From contig NC_077242.1 in assembly GCF_947179165.1 (NCBI RefSeq), positions 53,825,097 to 53,889,096 of the forward strand: a DNA stretch of 64,000 nucleotides, read 5' to 3'. Source of the stretch: Solanum dulcamara. Taxonomy: Eukaryota; Streptophyta; Magnoliopsida; Solanales; Solanaceae. Positions 47,814 to 59,018 of the stretch are shown in pieces. Numbering within the stretch: position 1 is the stretch's first letter; each line of letters opens with the position of its first letter. A model generated the notes under the pieces. The model did not search any database and was not told the origin of the DNA. It was given only the letters and a program-made list of their open reading frames with translations. The position numbers and the translations under genes are program-made.

Positions 47814-48459
47814 ATGAGAGTGATATGAATCTATCAAATCAAACATCTTAAAAATAACCCACCATATGCACTTTAAAACTACCTTTCAAACCTTCATATA
47901 AGAACATTGATAAATCATCCATTTCATGTAAATAAGAATCAACATAAGTAAATATAGATAAATAACTTCAAATATTCAAGAATCTATACATTTGAAATCG
48001 TAGTATGAAAATCCATAAAAAAACTCATCACTTGAAATTAAGAGTCAATATACATATATATCAATAGGAGTAAATAAACTTAAAATATATCATAATCTAT
48101 GTATTTGGAACCATCATGTAAAATACCATAAGATTTCATCATTTAAAATTGAAGTACTAAGTTGAGAAAACATTTGGTCTCCATGGGTGAAAGAACCCAT
48201 GGATGAAAACCCACATACCTTGAAGAGTCAACTCTTGAATGAAAAACTTGAAAAGAAATGGAGGCTTGATCTTCTTGGAGATGGAGGAAGAAAGCTTGAG
48301 AGGAACTTGAGAGGTTAGGGTTTTTGTTGGAGAATTTAGAGTGAAAGAAATGAGGGGTTTGAAGGGTCTAGGGTCTTTAGATAGGAAGATTGACAAAACT
48401 TTTGGCTAAAACACAAGAAAAGACTAAAATGCCCCTAAAATCTGAAAAATGGGCTCAAA

Positions 48460-48560
48460 ACCCTATTAGCGCTATAGTGGCGCGCCGCGCCAAGGGCCAA
48501 ACTACTAAGGCTAGTTTCGGGCGCTATAGTGGCACCGGGCGCCACTGTAGCCCCAGGCTT
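48460..48560. repeat. U3 GC-rich palindromes of element 3 (3' LTR copy)
   Basis: GCGCTATAGTGGCGCGCCGCGCC-type cluster, including GGCGCGCC at 48479-48486 and a second GCGCTATAGTGGCACCGG copy ~55 bases on. Confidence 0.7.
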
Positions 48561-48958
48561 GAAATTCCTGCAGTGATAGTCTATAGCAAAATGGTCATAA
48601 TCCAAAAATTACAATATTGATGGCGTTGGAAAGAAGACTCAAAGACCTTTAATTTGATAGGTCATAGGATACCCAATTCATTATATTCTAGGAGATATGG
48701 CCGTTTGAAGTAGACCCTATTATGGTCTCATACAAAAACTTAGTCGATAGAAATCCTTTGGGCTTGACTTGGTTATAGAGATCCCTTATAACCCTAAAAC
48801 ACATCTAATACTCTTCAAATACTTAGGAATGGGTCCTATCTCATATATACAATTATATTTCATTGATTTTAAGATGAAAAAGGTCCTCCAGAGCTATTTT
48901 CCCCCTACTTTACCCTAGTATGACATAATCCTACCTTTAAACCATGCGGGATCTTACA

Positions 48959-48974
48959 ATATCTCCCCCTTGGG
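48959..48974 (-). other. Polypurine tract of element 3
   Basis: The minus strand reads CCCAAGGGGGAGATAT directly before the LTR start TGTAAGATC. Confidence 0.8.
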
Positions 48975-49273
48975 AACATTCATCCTTGAATGAGAATCAT
49001 TAGCATAGAGAAAGACTTGGAACGAGGACTATCAACCCAATATATATACAATGACACGTGAAATGGATCAAACATGAAATCTTTAAACTTAAGCATAAAA
49101 TATGACTTTAAAATTAAACTTCATGAACATGCATGTATATGAAAACATGAGATTAACTAGAACTCGAGAATTCGTTAGGGTAGACATGAGAAACTTAATG
49201 CTTCGACTAGTATGGAAACTCAAACACTCGGGTTATCAACTCAATCATGGGACAATGAATACAACACTAATCC

Positions 49274-50068
49274 TTACCAACCATTATCATAATCAAAGGA
49301 AACTCGTAACATACCAGATGAAGTAGCCCGAGCTATCTCCCTTCCTCTTCTAGTAGCCACTGGGCAATCTCTCATCTTATGCCCTATATCTCCGCACTTA
49401 TAGCAACCCTTCTTAATAGCCATGCATTCTTCTTGGTGGGTCCTACCATACCTTTCAAAAAGTGGAAAAGGACATATTTCCTCGTTAGGCCTAATTGTCG
49501 GGGTATTAACAAATGATTGACCACTATTAGTTCGTGCCCTGTTGGAGTCCCTAGATTTCTCCCTTAACTTCTCATCTTCTATTTGTTCAGCATATGTCAT
49601 GAGTTGGAAGATATCCATCTCCCTTACTAACATCGCCGTCTTACACTCTTTGGACACCAAGTCCAAAACTCCCAAAATAAACTTGTTCATCCGAGCCCTA
49701 GGGTCGGCAACCATAAATGGGGCATACTTGGACAATTAGGTGAACTTGAGGGAATACTCCCTCACACTTATGTTTCCTTGTCAGAGGTTGATGATCTCTT
49801 GGATCTTGGCCTCCCTTAACTCCAATGGGAAGAAACAGTCTAGAAAAACACCTTTGAACTCTTCCCATTCAATTAGCCCCACTTCCTCACCCCTCTCAAC
49901 AACCCATTTCTCATACCACACTCGAGCCACACCCTTGAGTTGATAGACTTCTAGCTCATCCTTTTCATTCGATGGAACACCCAAGATTGCCACAATCTGA
50001 TACACCTCCTCGATGAACTCCATAGGATCCTCATCTAGTTTAGAACCATCAAAATCGGGTGGATTCAT
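49274..50068 (-). pseudogene. Element 3 gag
   Basis: Plant Gypsy gag read leftwards. The first block 50068-49781 (MNPPDFDGSKLDEDPMEF..., VWYEKWV) is the retrotransposon gag core. The second, 49735-49274, ends with a complete CX2CX4HX4C zinc knuckle, CYKCGDIGHKMRDC at 49364-49405. Both blocks share a frame and are separated only by a TGA and a TAA where Arg (CGA) and Gln (CAA) are expected. A further TAA lies just upstream of the Met, and gag-like sequence (VITLLAQVVANQGRQ) extends to ~50200, so the true start was upstream. The product would be the capsid/nucleocapsid protein. No protease or RT follows before the LTR. Confidence 0.85.
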
Positions 50069-50484
50069 CCTTTGGAATTACCGAATCCTAGTGGATGGAT
50101 TTTGCACTTGGGGAGGGGGGTCACATTGACGCCCTTGGTTGGCCACAACTTGAGCCAACAATGTGATGACATTTTGGAACTCAGCATGGATACCCCTTCC
50201 TCATAACGTGGGGCATCTGGAATCGGAGGAGGTTGGTCATCATCAAAAACCCTTGATCTTTAAGGTGGTATTCCACAAGTCACTGTCTAAGGAAACACAA
50301 AATAGATCATTAGTTAAAGGAAGGCTTAGGACACTCTGAGGCACGACATGGATTTGAAAAGAAGTGAAAAAATTTCCTAAACATCTCATAGTTTCCTATT
50401 CATAATTGTGGCGTGCTTCACAAAAATGAACAAGACCCTATTTGACGCGGTATGTTGGACTACGAGGATTATTTCAAAATCTCT
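50069..50484. other. Element 3 leader and degraded gag N-terminus
   Basis: Between primer site and readable gag. Contains in-frame gag-like remnants with stops up to ~50280, then an untranslated leader. Confidence 0.5.
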
Positions 50485-50497
50485 TGCTCTGATATCA
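50485..50497 (-). other. Primer binding site of element 3, tRNA-iMet type
   Basis: The minus strand reads TGATATCAGAGCA four bases from the LTR; one mismatch to TGGTATCAGAGC. Confidence 0.8.
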
Positions 50498-51054
50498 AGT
50501 TTGTCACAACCCAAGCCTAGAGCCTAGACATGACACGATAAATGACACACCCGAAGATACCTCACCCAAGCCTCTTAGCATTCATTAAGCATTTCATTGG
50601 TAACGATAAACAATAATAAGCAGAAAATAAAAACATTTTTTTCCATTTATGTCCAAACATACCTGTGACACCCCGAAATTTTTTTCGCAAAGACTCGAAC
50701 ATTTCTTCATGTGTGGGTAGACTCAGACCGGAGGACTTATAATTCTACACATGAGTTAGGATTAATTCCTAAGTATTTGAAGTGTGTTATATGTGTTTAG
50801 GGGTCATAAGGGATCTCTAACACCAAGTCGAGTCCAAAGAACTCCAATCGATTAAGTTTTCGGACGAGTTAATATAAGGGTCAACTTCAAATGACCATAT
50901 CTCCTAGGATATACAGAACTGGGTGTCCCACGACCTACCAAATTAACGGTATTTGAGTCTTCTTTCCAATGCCACCAAGATTGAAATTTTTGGAGTTCGG
51001 AGTCAAACGTTATGGACATTTTACTATAGACTAGTACTGCAGGAATTTCAGGCC

Positions 51055-51230
51055 TGGGCGAAATTTAGGCTTGGCGCTCCATTGGCGCCCCATGCCACTA
51101 TAGCGCCAGAAAACAGCCTTAGTAGTTTGGGGCTTGGCGCGATGTGCCATTATTAGATGTGCAGGGTTTTAAGCCTATTTTGGCTTGGCGCTGCAGTGGC
51201 GCGACGCGCCACTATAGCGCCAGCAAGGTT
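51055..51230. repeat. U3 GC-rich palindromes of the solo LTR
   Basis: Three copies of a GGCGC...CACTATAGCGCC module, including the perfect GGCGCG-A-CGCGCC at 51198-51210. Ends ~60 bases before the TATA box. Confidence 0.75.
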
Positions 51231-51283
51231 TTTGCCCAATTTTTTAGATTTTTGAAGAGGGGCAACTTGGACTTTTCCCTAAT

Positions 51284-51292
51284 TATATATAC
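51284..51292 (+). promoter_or_regulatory. LTR TATA box
   Basis: AATTATATATACCC followed by a CCTCTCTCTCTC leader; fixes plus orientation of the solo LTR. Confidence 0.6.
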
Positions 51293-51939
51293 CCTATCCT
51301 TGAACGTTTTGGGACCATTTTTCAGTCCTCTCTCTCTCTAAAATGTCCTAAAATTTTCCCTCTCTTCTTCTTCTCCAAATCCTTCTCCAACAAAGATTGC
51401 CTTCAAGAGCTTCAAGAATTCAAGCCTTCCATTGAAGACCTAACATCAAGGTTTCTTCAAAGTCTTCAAACAAGGTATGTAAGTCTAACCTAAAATATGG
51501 TTTGAGTTCTTCCATATGCCCATAAATGTGTTGGATAGGAGTTGTGAAAGAGTTGAACCTTCTAAGAAGGTTATCTTGAAAGTTTTCCTAAACTATGGAA
51601 TGTTTTTAGATACAAATGGTTGATTGATGATTTTAATGAATTGAGTTACTAAATAATTATTTTTTATATTATTAACTACAAATGTATCTTTGTATATAGA
51701 TTTATAGGTATTGACGATATTTTTGAGTTGAGTTTTGTTGAGAGTATGGGTTCATGTTTCATTCACATGAACCCAAGATGAGATTTCTTATCATAAATGT
51801 TTTGAGGTTGAGATGGATAGTTGTGTGTATATATGTATTGATTGGAATAAAAAGAATGAATTGGTTAGTTAGGAATGTCCCTTTGCTTCTATAAAATGAA
51901 CATAGGACAAAAATAAGGATTTTGGAGTAGATGTTTGAT

Positions 51940-52070
51940 GATTGATGTGATGATGATACTTGACAATGATGTGATGATAATGTTTGATGATGATGTAAAT
52001 GATAATATATGATGATGATGTTTTGATGACGATGTGAGTGATAACGTGAATGGTGCTTATTTAATATGTG
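51940..52070. repeat. GATGATG simple repeat
   Basis: Irregular TTGATGATGATGTGATGATAATG run inside the solo LTR. Confidence 0.6.
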
Positions 52071-55000
52071 TAGAATGATTGATGAAGAGGTATATTGATG
52101 AGGATATTATGTGATGGAGTGGATTGGAGTCTAATGTGATTATGTGATATGTGATTTGCATAATCTGAGTTGATTGGAGTCTTATGAGTATTTTGAAAAT
52201 AAAGGATCTTTTGAGAAGGAGTTTTAAATAAATGATTTGTGAGCATTTTTGCTTAAACTATTTATACACTATTTTTGAGTTTAAGAAATGATTATTTTCA
52301 TCTATGATTTAAAAAGAGTTTAAGCATGAGTTGAGTTTGAGGAGTCTTTTAATTATTTTGAACATGAGTATTTTGATTATAAATGAGTTGAGCATTTTTA
52401 CTTGTTAATATATCTTATTGATCTCTTTAACCATGTGATTATGTTGCATAAGTCAATTTTCTTGAATGTGTTATTCCACTTGAGTTGTTGGGCTAAAAGC
52501 CATAGAGTTGTGATGAGTCTTGAGGAGATGTCATAAATGCTTATCTAAATGCGGCTTGATTGGGTTAATTTGAGGATGGAATTGACGAGTGGACAAGGTC
52601 CTAAATAAGACTTGCCATTATGACTTAATTGAGTTGAAATGAGAACTGAGTTGATGAGGTGGTAATGTTCTACATGAAACTAGCCGTGAGGGCTTGTTTG
52701 AGATAATTGGAGGGAGTTTTATGAGCATGGAGTCATGGGAGGAGTATCGAGCACCAAGGCGGGTGAGAGTACAGTCCATATTCGAACCCCAGAAACTACG
52801 CCGCCAACGTAGGTAGGGATGGAATCGTTAAAGTTGGATGCTTCCCGTGGGATTGAACCGTTAAAGTCGGATGTTTTCCATTTTTTTATTGTCCTGAAAT
52901 GATAGAACTTGACTAATCTATGGTATCTATGATTAGGGAGGCGTTCATGCCCTGGCAAGGTAATGGCAGACATGGTAACGACATCTGATTGTTGTACTAT
53001 CACTGGCTCATAGGTGATAGTTGTCGAATAAGAGAAACTCCCATTTAGGTCTTTATAGTGCTCCGAGTCAGTTGAGTTGAGTGGTTTACGAGTTGGTCCT
53101 GTCTAAACTATTTCTGGTTAGACTTAGGGCATTTGAGTGAGTTTCTATATGCTTATGAGTTAGTCCTGTCTAAACTATTTCTTATTAGACTTAGGACACT
53201 TGAGTGAGTTGTTACATATTTATTGAGTTGAGTCCTTTGAGTTGATTGTTGAGTTGAGGATATATGATCGGGTTGGGTTAGATGAGTTGTGATTGGATTA
53301 TGCATGATTGGATGGATATATGATTCTATTGGATTAGATGATATGTGATTGACTTCGAGCTAACAGTATATGATCGAATTGGATTGAATAATTTGATTGA
53401 ACTGTATTGTGTATGATTGGATTGGACTGTATGGTATATGATTGGTCTTTGTCTAAAAATGTATTATTTCTTTAGACTTATGACGCCTTATTGAGTCTCT
53501 CTTATCTTTCTGATTTGAGATATTTGGACCGCTGCTATTCTTCCTTGAGGTATGTTTCATTCTGCTATATTACATACTCGTATATTCCACGTACTGACGT
53601 CCATTTGGACCTGCATCGTTTCATGATGCAGAGATAGGTTTAAGAGATCATCAATAGGAGCATCATTGGGGATCTATTTCACACTCAGCGTATTGGTGAG
53701 TCCTCCCCTACATTCGGAGGACACCGCTCATATAATCTTGCGTCGAGTTAGCTTTTTCATTTTGAGTTGAGGTAGCGATGAACCTATTATTGGCATCAAT
53801 TAGATAGTAATGATAGAGGCTTCATAGACTAGATAGTGAAGGGTCGATTGAGTATTTCTTTCCTTAAATTATTCTTGTCAAACTATTTTTAATGACAAAT
53901 ATTAGAGTTGATTTGTTGGCCCATGGCCTTTATTCTTTGAGTTAGATTGATGTTTTGAGTTGTCCACCGAATATTCTCTTTATTTTTTTATCTTCCGCTG
54001 ATTGAGTGAAGGAACGGATGTGTGATCAGGCTATGTGGTTCGCTTGGGAGCCAGAAATGGTTTCTGAGTGCCGGTTACGTCTAGGGTACCCTCCCGGGGT
54101 GTGACAATACTTCTACTAATAAACTTGGTGGGGGCTAAGACATGTCCCTAGCTCACCCTCAAAATAAGTGTCAAGAAATGCCTTAATAAAAGTCTTACTA
54201 TTCTACATAACATAAGCTTAGAATAAAAAGATGTTGTTCCCGGAACATGGGAACTCACCACAAGCAATCTTAAACTAACTCAAGCTAGCCACGTGGAGGA
54301 GGTCGAGGGATGACGTCAGTTCCTACATGGTGATATCATGTAGGCAAAAGTATGCGTTAGTACTTTGAATGTACTAAGTATGTGAATATGCAATGCCATA
54401 TATCATAATACAATAAGGTGAAATAATGGACCATACTAGAACCTTGTATTCATTCGTAATACCATTTGGAGTTAAGAAGCTTAGTCAATGAAATATAAAA
54501 ACCATCATGATTCATAAAAGAAACTTAAATATTTTAGAGGTAACCATGAGTCATTATAAGAAACCATATACTTGCAAAATACCATGAATAGTAAATAATT
54601 ATTCCATAAACCTTTTGAAAGAAATCATTAGCTTTGTGAGAGCACATACTTTACCTTGTGATAGACATAGTAGACATTATATGATATATCTTAAACATTG
54701 GAAGAGGGACCTTGTACCTTTGTGAGAGTGACCGTTAACCGACATAAACCATGTGAGCTATAACATGGAGTTCTGATGTTACCCCTACATCGTAGAAAAG
54801 GGGGAGATTACTTGCCAAGGTAGACTTTGTCATGCCTAAGTGGATACACTAAGCTACTTAAGGAATCAAGCCTCAACTAACGGGTGATCCTTCTTCCTAC
54901 GGTGGCACATAATTATGGGTCAATGGGATCTTTCTACGGGTCTCTTGCCTTTGCTACGGGAGAGAATGCCTATTCCAAGGTCCACTCGGTGCTAGGTAAA

Positions 55001-56039
55001 CTCTCAATGTTATAGACAAACCATAAAACATAAACTCAATCATCATTTGTGAGGGCCATATCTACTATTCGTCCACTCTTCATAAGAATAAAAATCATAA
55101 AATAGCTCCTTAACTTTATCTCATATGATGTGAGTGTAGACCTTTCATCATTACATATCTTTATTCATAAAATATTTTTAGGGCCTTAACTCGCCCTATC
55201 ATCAACTTACTTGAAGATTATAGAATCATCATTCACAAAACTTATTTGCAAAGAGCACCCTTAAACTCATTTGTAGACATTGTCAAACATTCATTTGGTG
55301 TAAAACTTCATTTCAACTTTGCTTTATCACAAGCAACTAGGTGGGTTCATTTCAAAGGGATCTTCAAATAAATTTAAAGAATACTTGTATGCATGAGAGT
55401 GATATGAATGTATAAAATCAAACATCTTAAAAATAACCCACCATATGCACTTTAAAACTACCTTTCAAACCTTCATATAAGATTATTGATAAATCATCCA
55501 TTTCATGTAAATAAGAATCAACATAAGTAAATATAGATAAATAACTTCAAATATTTAAGAATATATACATTTGAAATCGTAGTATGAAAATCCATGAAAA
55601 AAACTCATCACTTGAAATTAAGAGTCAATATACATATATATCAATAGGAGTAATGAACTTAAAATATACTATAATCTATGCATTTGGAACCATCATGTAA
55701 AATACCATAAGATTTCATTATTTAAAATTGAAGTACTAAGTTGAGAAAACATTTGGGCTCCATGGGTGAAAGAACCCATGGATGAAAACCCACATACCTT
55801 GAGGAGTCAACTCTTGAATGAAAAACTTGAAAAGAAATGGAGGCTTGATCTTCTTGGAGATGGAGAAAGAAAGCTTGAGAGGAACTTGAGAGGTTAGGGT
55901 TTTTGTTGGAGAAGTTAGAGTGAAAGAAATGAGAGGTTTGAGGGTCTAGGGTCTTTAGATAGGAGGATTGACACCACTTTTGGCTAAAACACAAGAGAAG
56001 ACTAAAATGCCCCTAAAATCTGGAAAACGGGCTCAAAAC

Positions 56040-56135
56040 CCTACTGGCGCTATAGTGGCGCGCCGCGCCAAGGGCCAAACTACTGAGGCTAGTTTCGGGC
56101 GCTATAGTGGCGTCGGGCGCCACTGTAGCCCTAGG
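56040..56135. repeat. U3 GC-rich palindromes of element 3 (5' LTR copy)
   Basis: Same module as at 48460-48560, with GGCGCGCC and two GCGCTATAGTGGCG copies; lies at the start of the leader-proximal U3 in minus orientation. Confidence 0.7.
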
Positions 56136-56558
56136 CCTGAAATTCCTGTTGTGATAGTCTATAGTAAAATAGTCATAACTTTTGACTCCGAACTCCAAAA
56201 ATTATAATACTGGTGGCGTTGGAAAAAAGACTCAAATACCTTTAATTTTATAGATCATGGGATACCCAATTCATTATATTCTAGGAGATATGGCCATTTG
56301 AAGTGGACCCTATTACGGTCTCATACAAAAACTTAGTCGATAGAAATCCTTTGGGCTTGACTTGGTTATAGAGATCCCTTATAACCATAAAACACATCTA
56401 ATACTCTTCAAATACTTAGGAATGGGTCCTATCTCATATATACAATTATATGTCATTGATTTTGAGATGAAAAGGGTCCTCCGAAGCCATTTCTTTTCCC
56501 TACTTTACCCTAGTATGACATAATCCCACCTTTAAACCATGCGGGATCTTACATTTTC

Positions 56559-56818
56559 GGATCATAAATTATTTTTTTTAAAAGTATTTTCTACTCTTTA
56601 GAATAAAAGATAATTTTCTGGAAAATATTTTTATTTACTAACCAAACATTATTCAAAATTAAAAGATATTTTTTCCAAAAAATGTTTCTCGTTCATCAAT
56701 CAAACACTACAAAATATTTTTCAACTCACCAACCAAAAATGAAAAATAAGTTAGAAATTCATCTTATTTTCCAAGAAAATAGTTTTTGGGAAATCATTTT
56801 CCTTCCTACCAAACACAC
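56559..56818. mobile_element. TIR element of unknown class, right part
   Basis: Right half of the element starting at 39899; ends CCTTCCTACCAAACACAC. Contains AAAATATTTTT-type arms. Confidence 0.5.
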
Positions 56819-57038
56819 ATAAGTTTGTATCAACCATTAAGTGCTAAGTCAACATTTTCTGTGTTTTTTTGGTAGAAAGGTATATCATATATATATTAGT
56901 TAAGCAAAGAGGGGATATTGCAACCAACAACAGAGTTTAATGTATGGGCCAAAGTATGGCCATTACGAGTTTTCCTCAAAAACATAATTCCTACAATCCA
57001 CATGTCTCTGAGGGTGCACGTTCATCCGTTAACTTCGA

Positions 57039-57043
<5 letters not shown>
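56819..57043. other. Intergenic, nothing recognised
   Basis: No gene or element recognised. A short ORF at 56918-57109 runs into the AT microsatellite and has no support. Confidence 0.4.

Positions 57044-57092
<49 letters not shown>
57044..57092. repeat. (TA)n microsatellite
   Basis: About 24 uninterrupted TA units. Confidence 0.95.
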
Positions 57093-57094
<2 letters not shown>

Positions 57095-57281
57095 ACATAT
57101 GATATATAATATATTAGGCACTCAAAGTGACTAAAACTAAATTGGTGCGCTTGTTTGAATGTTGCACATATTTGACATGAAGGGAAGGGGTTTAAATCCC
57201 AGTTACTACATTTTTTTCCCTTTTTATTTCCAAAGCTTAAAAATGTTGAATAAAATAAAGGAATGACTAGTTTCGAACTTG

Positions 57282-57341
57282 CAACCTCATAGTGTAATAT
57301 TAAGTTCAAAACAACCTCATAGTGTAATATTAAGTTCAAAC
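57282..57341. repeat. 30-base tandem duplication
   Basis: Two adjacent copies of a unit starting CAACCTCATAGTGTAATATT, differing only at the last base; likely recent. Confidence 0.9.
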
Positions 57342-57895
57342 TTCATCTACCAAAGTCATTGAATTCATATTTATACATTAGTACTTTAGTTTAATATATT
57401 TATATTTAATAAAATTATCATAAAAAATAATATTTGGTGACATGCTTTAACTAACGTGCATTGATCGTTGATGGTCCACCCATCGTCATCAAGTTCTGAA
57501 TTCGCCTCTGCTACAATATATGCCCGAACATGCTTAATAGCAAACATTGGTGAATCTATTAAAACGTTGTTTACCCCCTACCCGGCCTTCCTACCCCCAA
57601 ATCCGCCCCCAGCCCCCACAACCAAAAAAATTAAATACGCATGCTTAACAACTTTCATTGCATAGACCAAGTGTAGGGAGTGGGCACGAGGAGTCGATTT
57701 TGATTACATTAAATGAGCCGCTATCCATAAATGATTTTACAATAAATAATTAATGGAAATTAATGTGAAAAATTGTATTTAAGCCTACTGAATACGCATG
57801 CCTAACTCCTGCTTTAGTGGAGTATATTACTCCCTCTATTTGCTTTTATTTATTAATTTATCTATTATTTTTAAAATAAATTTTTATTACTAATT
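57342..57895. other. Intergenic with one C-rich repeat unit and a Stowaway-like tip
   Basis: No gene. Bases 57571-57632 match one unit of the C-rich repeat at 40080-40545 (CCTACCCCCAAATCCGCCCC followed by an A-rich run). TACTCCCTCTATTTGCTTTT near 57830 looks like a MITE tip, possibly the outer end of the adjacent foldback. Confidence 0.5.
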
Positions 57896-58300
57896 TAAAA
57901 CATAATACATAAACATTACTCTTTACTTTGCTTTAACTGACAACTATGATCTTTAATTTTGTCGGTTCATAAGTAGGCACAAAAGTTGAACAAATAAACA
58001 CTCGAATATTGCAAGTCATATGCTTGATATATAAATGTTCCTACCTGAATTAGTGAGCCTACGTGGAATTCTATGTGTATTATGCAGCATAAGATACACG
58101 TGACTTGGTCTATTTTACGTAATTAATGACTTGGGTGAATTTAATTAATAGGGGTAGTGTGCTAAAATAGTCATGTTAAAAATTTGAGTGTTTATTTGTT
58201 AAAATTTTGAATTGTTAAAGTGTCTACTTGTGCATTAGAAAAGTTAAAGATCATAGTTACAGCTGAATCCAAGTTAAGAGTTACATTTATGTTTTATGCC
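57896..58300. mobile_element. Foldback / MITE-like inverted repeat
   Basis: The left arm (57896-58012: AAACATAA..., AACTATGATCTTTAA, ACAAATAAACACTC) pairs with the inverse of the right arm (58175-58300) over ~110 bases with gaps. The ~160-base centre contains ATACACGTGACTTGG. No duplication identified and class unknown. Outer limits may extend to ~57830 and ~58360. Confidence 0.5.
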
Positions 58301-58813
58301 TTCTTTATACTTGTCATTGTTAACATATCAAGAAAAGATTTTTAAAAAAACCATGTTTTACCCTTAGCATTAATTATTTTTTCAACACCTAATACTCCTA
58401 CTAAACATCAATTAATAGGAATAGTATGGTAAAATAGTCATATTAATTATTATTTTCTTAATTATTATATATAAAGAGAGAGAGATATATATCTTATTAC
58501 TCGTAATTAAGTTGTTATATTAGTTATTACTAATTAGTAGATTTATATGATGTAATATAGGGTCTTAAATACATATATGAGGCAATTTTCTCAAAATAAG
58601 TTTGGATCTCATCTAAGTAACTTTATATTGTGAGATTATCTTGACATATTTGCACAATTTGTTTTCCTCTATAAAGGTCTTGTTTACTCTTTTTCTTTTT
58701 AATTTTTTTTCATTATCTGACTTTTTGTCTTGCACTATGAAGTAGCATAATGAAGAATGTCATAATCATTATTCCTCTACAAATATGGACACTTTCTACG
58801 GATGTAACTATGA
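58301..58813. other. AT-rich intergenic, nothing recognised
   Basis: Contains a second TAATAGGAATAGTATGGTAAAATAGTCAT-type block similar to 58147-58172, so a small dispersed repeat, and a short GA run near 58483. No gene. Confidence 0.4.
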
Positions 58814-59018
58814 CACTATAGGAAATCATATACTAATGAAAATATTTACCAGCAATTGAATTAATGTCATTGCATTCAGAGTTGCTAAAAACTTTAGCTT
58901 ATTTATATAGAGTTTTGATTATAAAAAAATATTATAGTATTGCTACTAAATATGGATTAGCAGTAATTATATTATCATTGTTAAATAATTGTTGTTAAAA
59001 CCTTTATTTGTTCTAGTG
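58814..59018. mobile_element. CACTA-like non-autonomous element
   Basis: Starts CACTATAGGAAATC and ends TTGTTCTAGTG, so both tips read CACTA inward. Flanking trinucleotides are TGA and TAA (one difference). Internal AGCAATT/AGCAGTAATT and TTGCTACTAAATATGG words form subterminal repeats. 205 bases, no coding. Confidence 0.6.

Larger units (their letters stand above)
41189..48958 (-). repeat. Element 3 3' LTR, interrupted by hAT-2
   Basis: LTR parts are 41189-42674 and 47822-48958. The first dinucleotide is TA instead of TG on the plus strand (TATCACGACCC); the far end is GATCTTACA. Confidence 0.9.
50664..54106 (+). mobile_element. Solo LTR (TGTGACACCCCG family), opposite to its host LTR
   Basis: Begins TGTGACACCCCG and ends CCCGGGGTGTGACA (inverted tips), flanked by ATACC (50659-50663) and ATACT (54107-54111). 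The insertion point is confirmed by the uninterrupted sister LTR near 41350. 3443 bases, no coding region. Bases ~50880-51240 are clearly related to the U3 of the host LTR read on the other strand (56040-56300): same CCATATCTCCTAGRATATA block, TTTTTGGAGTTCGGAGTCAAA block and GCGCC palindromes. The families are therefore cousins with different tips. Confidence 0.85.
41189..56553 (-). mobile_element. Element 3: gag-only LTR retrotransposon (TR-GAG-like)
   Basis: Perfect TTTTC duplications at 41184-41188 and 56554-56558. LTRs (41189-48958 and 50502-56553, each ~2.6 kb without later insertions) are nearly identical over the stretches compared, for example one difference in 60 bases near 41650/54408. 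The internal region is only 1543 bases and encodes a gag with intact zinc knuckle but no pol. Primer site and polypurine tract are in place on the minus strand. This is the structure described for plant TR-GAG non-autonomous elements, mobilised in trans by a partner. Confidence 0.88.
50502..56553 (-). repeat. Element 3 5' LTR, interrupted by a solo LTR
   Basis: LTR parts are 50502-50663 and 54107-56553. Plus-strand ends TGTCACAACCC and GGGATCTTACA. Confidence 0.9.

Noticed and set aside
48390..48620. Paired 76- and 79-codon plus ORFs (also 55968-56207)
   Set aside because: Identical ORFs in the two LTRs of element 3, spanning U3 palindromes; LTR sequence, not genes.
49542..49943. Plus-strand ORFs overlapping element 3 gag
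   Set aside because: Shadow frames of the minus-strand gag.
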